A DNA stretch of 64,000 nucleotides. Origin: Nocardia iowensis (GTDB lineage Bacteria > Actinomycetota > Actinomycetes > Mycobacteriales > Mycobacteriaceae). Below the pieces are notes generated by a model, which ran no database searches, had not been told where the DNA came from, and was given only the letters and a program-made list of their open reading frames with translations. The DNA lies in the NCBI RefSeq assembly GCF_019222765.1, contig NZ_CP078145.1, forward strand, positions 6,076,001 to 6,140,000. Reading direction: 5' to 3'. Below, piece after piece: positions 63,426 to 64,000 of this stretch. The position numbers and the translations under genes were made by a program. Every line of letters begins with the position of its first letter. Positions within the stretch are counted from its first letter, which is position 1.

Positions 63426-64000
63426 TTACGTCTCAGACGGCTCGAACAGCTCGTCACAGACCTCACACCGGATACCGCCGACGTCGAACGCGCTTCGTGA
63501 GATCCGCAGCTTGCGACCGCAGCCGCACTCGGCGGACAGGCCGTTGTTGTTGGATTTCCGGCCGCCGCGTCGTTCCGGCTCACGACGGCGGTAGGCAACG
63601 AGCGCGAAAGCCAGCTCGTCCAGCTCGTCCCGATAGAGCCGCTGGGTGTCATCCGGTACCGCCGTGAGTGACCATCCGAGCTTCGGGTTGTGGGTGAGCG
63701 TGAGCCCCAGCTCTTCGCCAATCCCCCGGAAGCGCTCGTTGTGCCATCGCCCTTGTCGGCTGGTGTCCTTGATGTCGCGAGTGAGGGCGACACCGTGAGC
63801 GGCTTCGTGCAGCAGCGTGCCGAGCACGTCCACCGCGCCACGTTGGAGTCCTTCGCCGCCGACGAACAGCTCGCGTAGCTCGTACTCGCCGCGAATCCAG
63901 CGGTTCGGCACGAAATGTCCGAGGGTGAGATTACCGCCAGCTGAGCCCGATCCCATCGTCAAGACCACGTCCGGGACGTCAGGGTGACGGGATCGGATTG
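63426..64000 (-). CDS. SprT-like zinc metalloprotein, 5' end outside window
   Basis: At least 190 residues, open to the window edge. A zinc-protease-like motif LLHEAAHGVA lies in the first half and a C-terminal zinc ribbon (CGCGRKLRISRSAF, then CEVCDELF). The frame continues upstream of the first in-frame GTG (63968) with sensible residues before VVLTMGSGSAGGNLTLGHF, so the true start is beyond the window. Relatives occur in actinobacterial genomes and mobile elements; the substrate is unknown. It converges on the tRNA terminator. Confidence 0.65.
   Translation of the reverse strand, partial: IRSRHPDVPDVVLTMGSGSAGGNLTLGHFVPNRWIRGEYELRELFVGGEGLQRGAVDVLGTLLHEAAHGVALTRDIKDTSRQGRWHNERFRGIGEELGLTLTHNPKLGWSLTAVPDDTQRLYRDELDELAFALVAYRRREPERRGGRKSNNNGLSAECGCGRKLRISRSAFDVGGIRCEVCDELFEPSET

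Overview
The window is high-GC actinobacterial DNA from a mycolic-acid-type organism, most likely Nocardia or a close relative. Phosphatidylinositol mannoside genes (pgsA, patA, pimA), an MTB12-like lipoprotein, a SulP-carbonic anhydrase fusion and many GTG/TTG starts point that way. From memory, the gene order yajC-secD-secF-lipoprotein-apt, ruvCAB, yebC, pdxT, tesB, pdxS, Nudix-pimA-patA-pgsA-HIT-thrS matches the Rv2585c-Rv2614c region of Mycobacterium tuberculosis, read on the minus strand.

Layout. 1-8.2 kb: accessory and stress genes (RidA, a saccharopine-dehydrogenase-like reductase, YbaK, MmcQ, an ABC-F ATPase, DUF4291, a divergent MFS/TetR pair, a small HhH protein, a P-loop kinase-like protein). 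8.2-14 kb: apt, a peptide-binding lipoprotein, secF, secD, yajC. 14-18.7 kb: an alpha/beta hydrolase, a Baeyer-Villiger-type monooxygenase divergent from its TetR, and a protein made of four DivIVA-like repeats. 18.7-21 kb: ruvCAB. 21-26 kb: small regulatory and oxidoreductase modules. 26-40 kb: yebC, pdxT, a KimA-like transporter on the opposite strand, tesB, a degenerate uridine-kinase-like gene, pdxS, then a tightly coupled block from thrS through HIT, pgsA, patA and pimA to Nudix. 40-44 kb: a FhuF-like Fe-S protein, a small membrane protein, the SulP-carbonic anhydrase fusion and a truncated decayed copy of it.

44.3-61.3 kb is the most interesting part. It is a 17 kb, entirely minus-strand biosynthetic gene cluster with no PKS or NRPS. 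A SARP activator is followed by a GriD-like ligase, a GriC-like acyl reductase, a flavin-dependent halogenase, a GriI-type aldolase and a GriH-type dehydroquinate-synthase-II homologue. The last two make 3-amino-4-hydroxybenzoate (3,4-AHBA). Next come an amidohydrolase and a PaaK-like ligase, a pair resembling the benzoxazole-forming NatAM/NatL2. They are followed by a flavin reductase-monooxygenase fusion, an arylamine N-acyltransferase, a cation/H+ antiporter, an MFS exporter with its MerR regulator, an aspartate kinase and an alcohol dehydrogenase. My reading is that aspartate kinase raises supply of the aspartate-semialdehyde precursor, GriI/GriH make 3,4-AHBA, the halogenase and monooxygenase decorate it, and ligase plus amidohydrolase may close a benzoxazole. 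GriC/GriD plus the dehydrogenase could supply an aldehyde or alcohol branch. The product is unknown to me.

61.3-64 kb: about 1.3 kb with no convincing gene, then four tRNA genes (Val-CAC on minus; Gly-GCC, Cys-GCA and Val-GAC on plus), a strong terminator and a truncated SprT-like zinc protein. All functional calls come from reading motifs and gene order; no database search was run.
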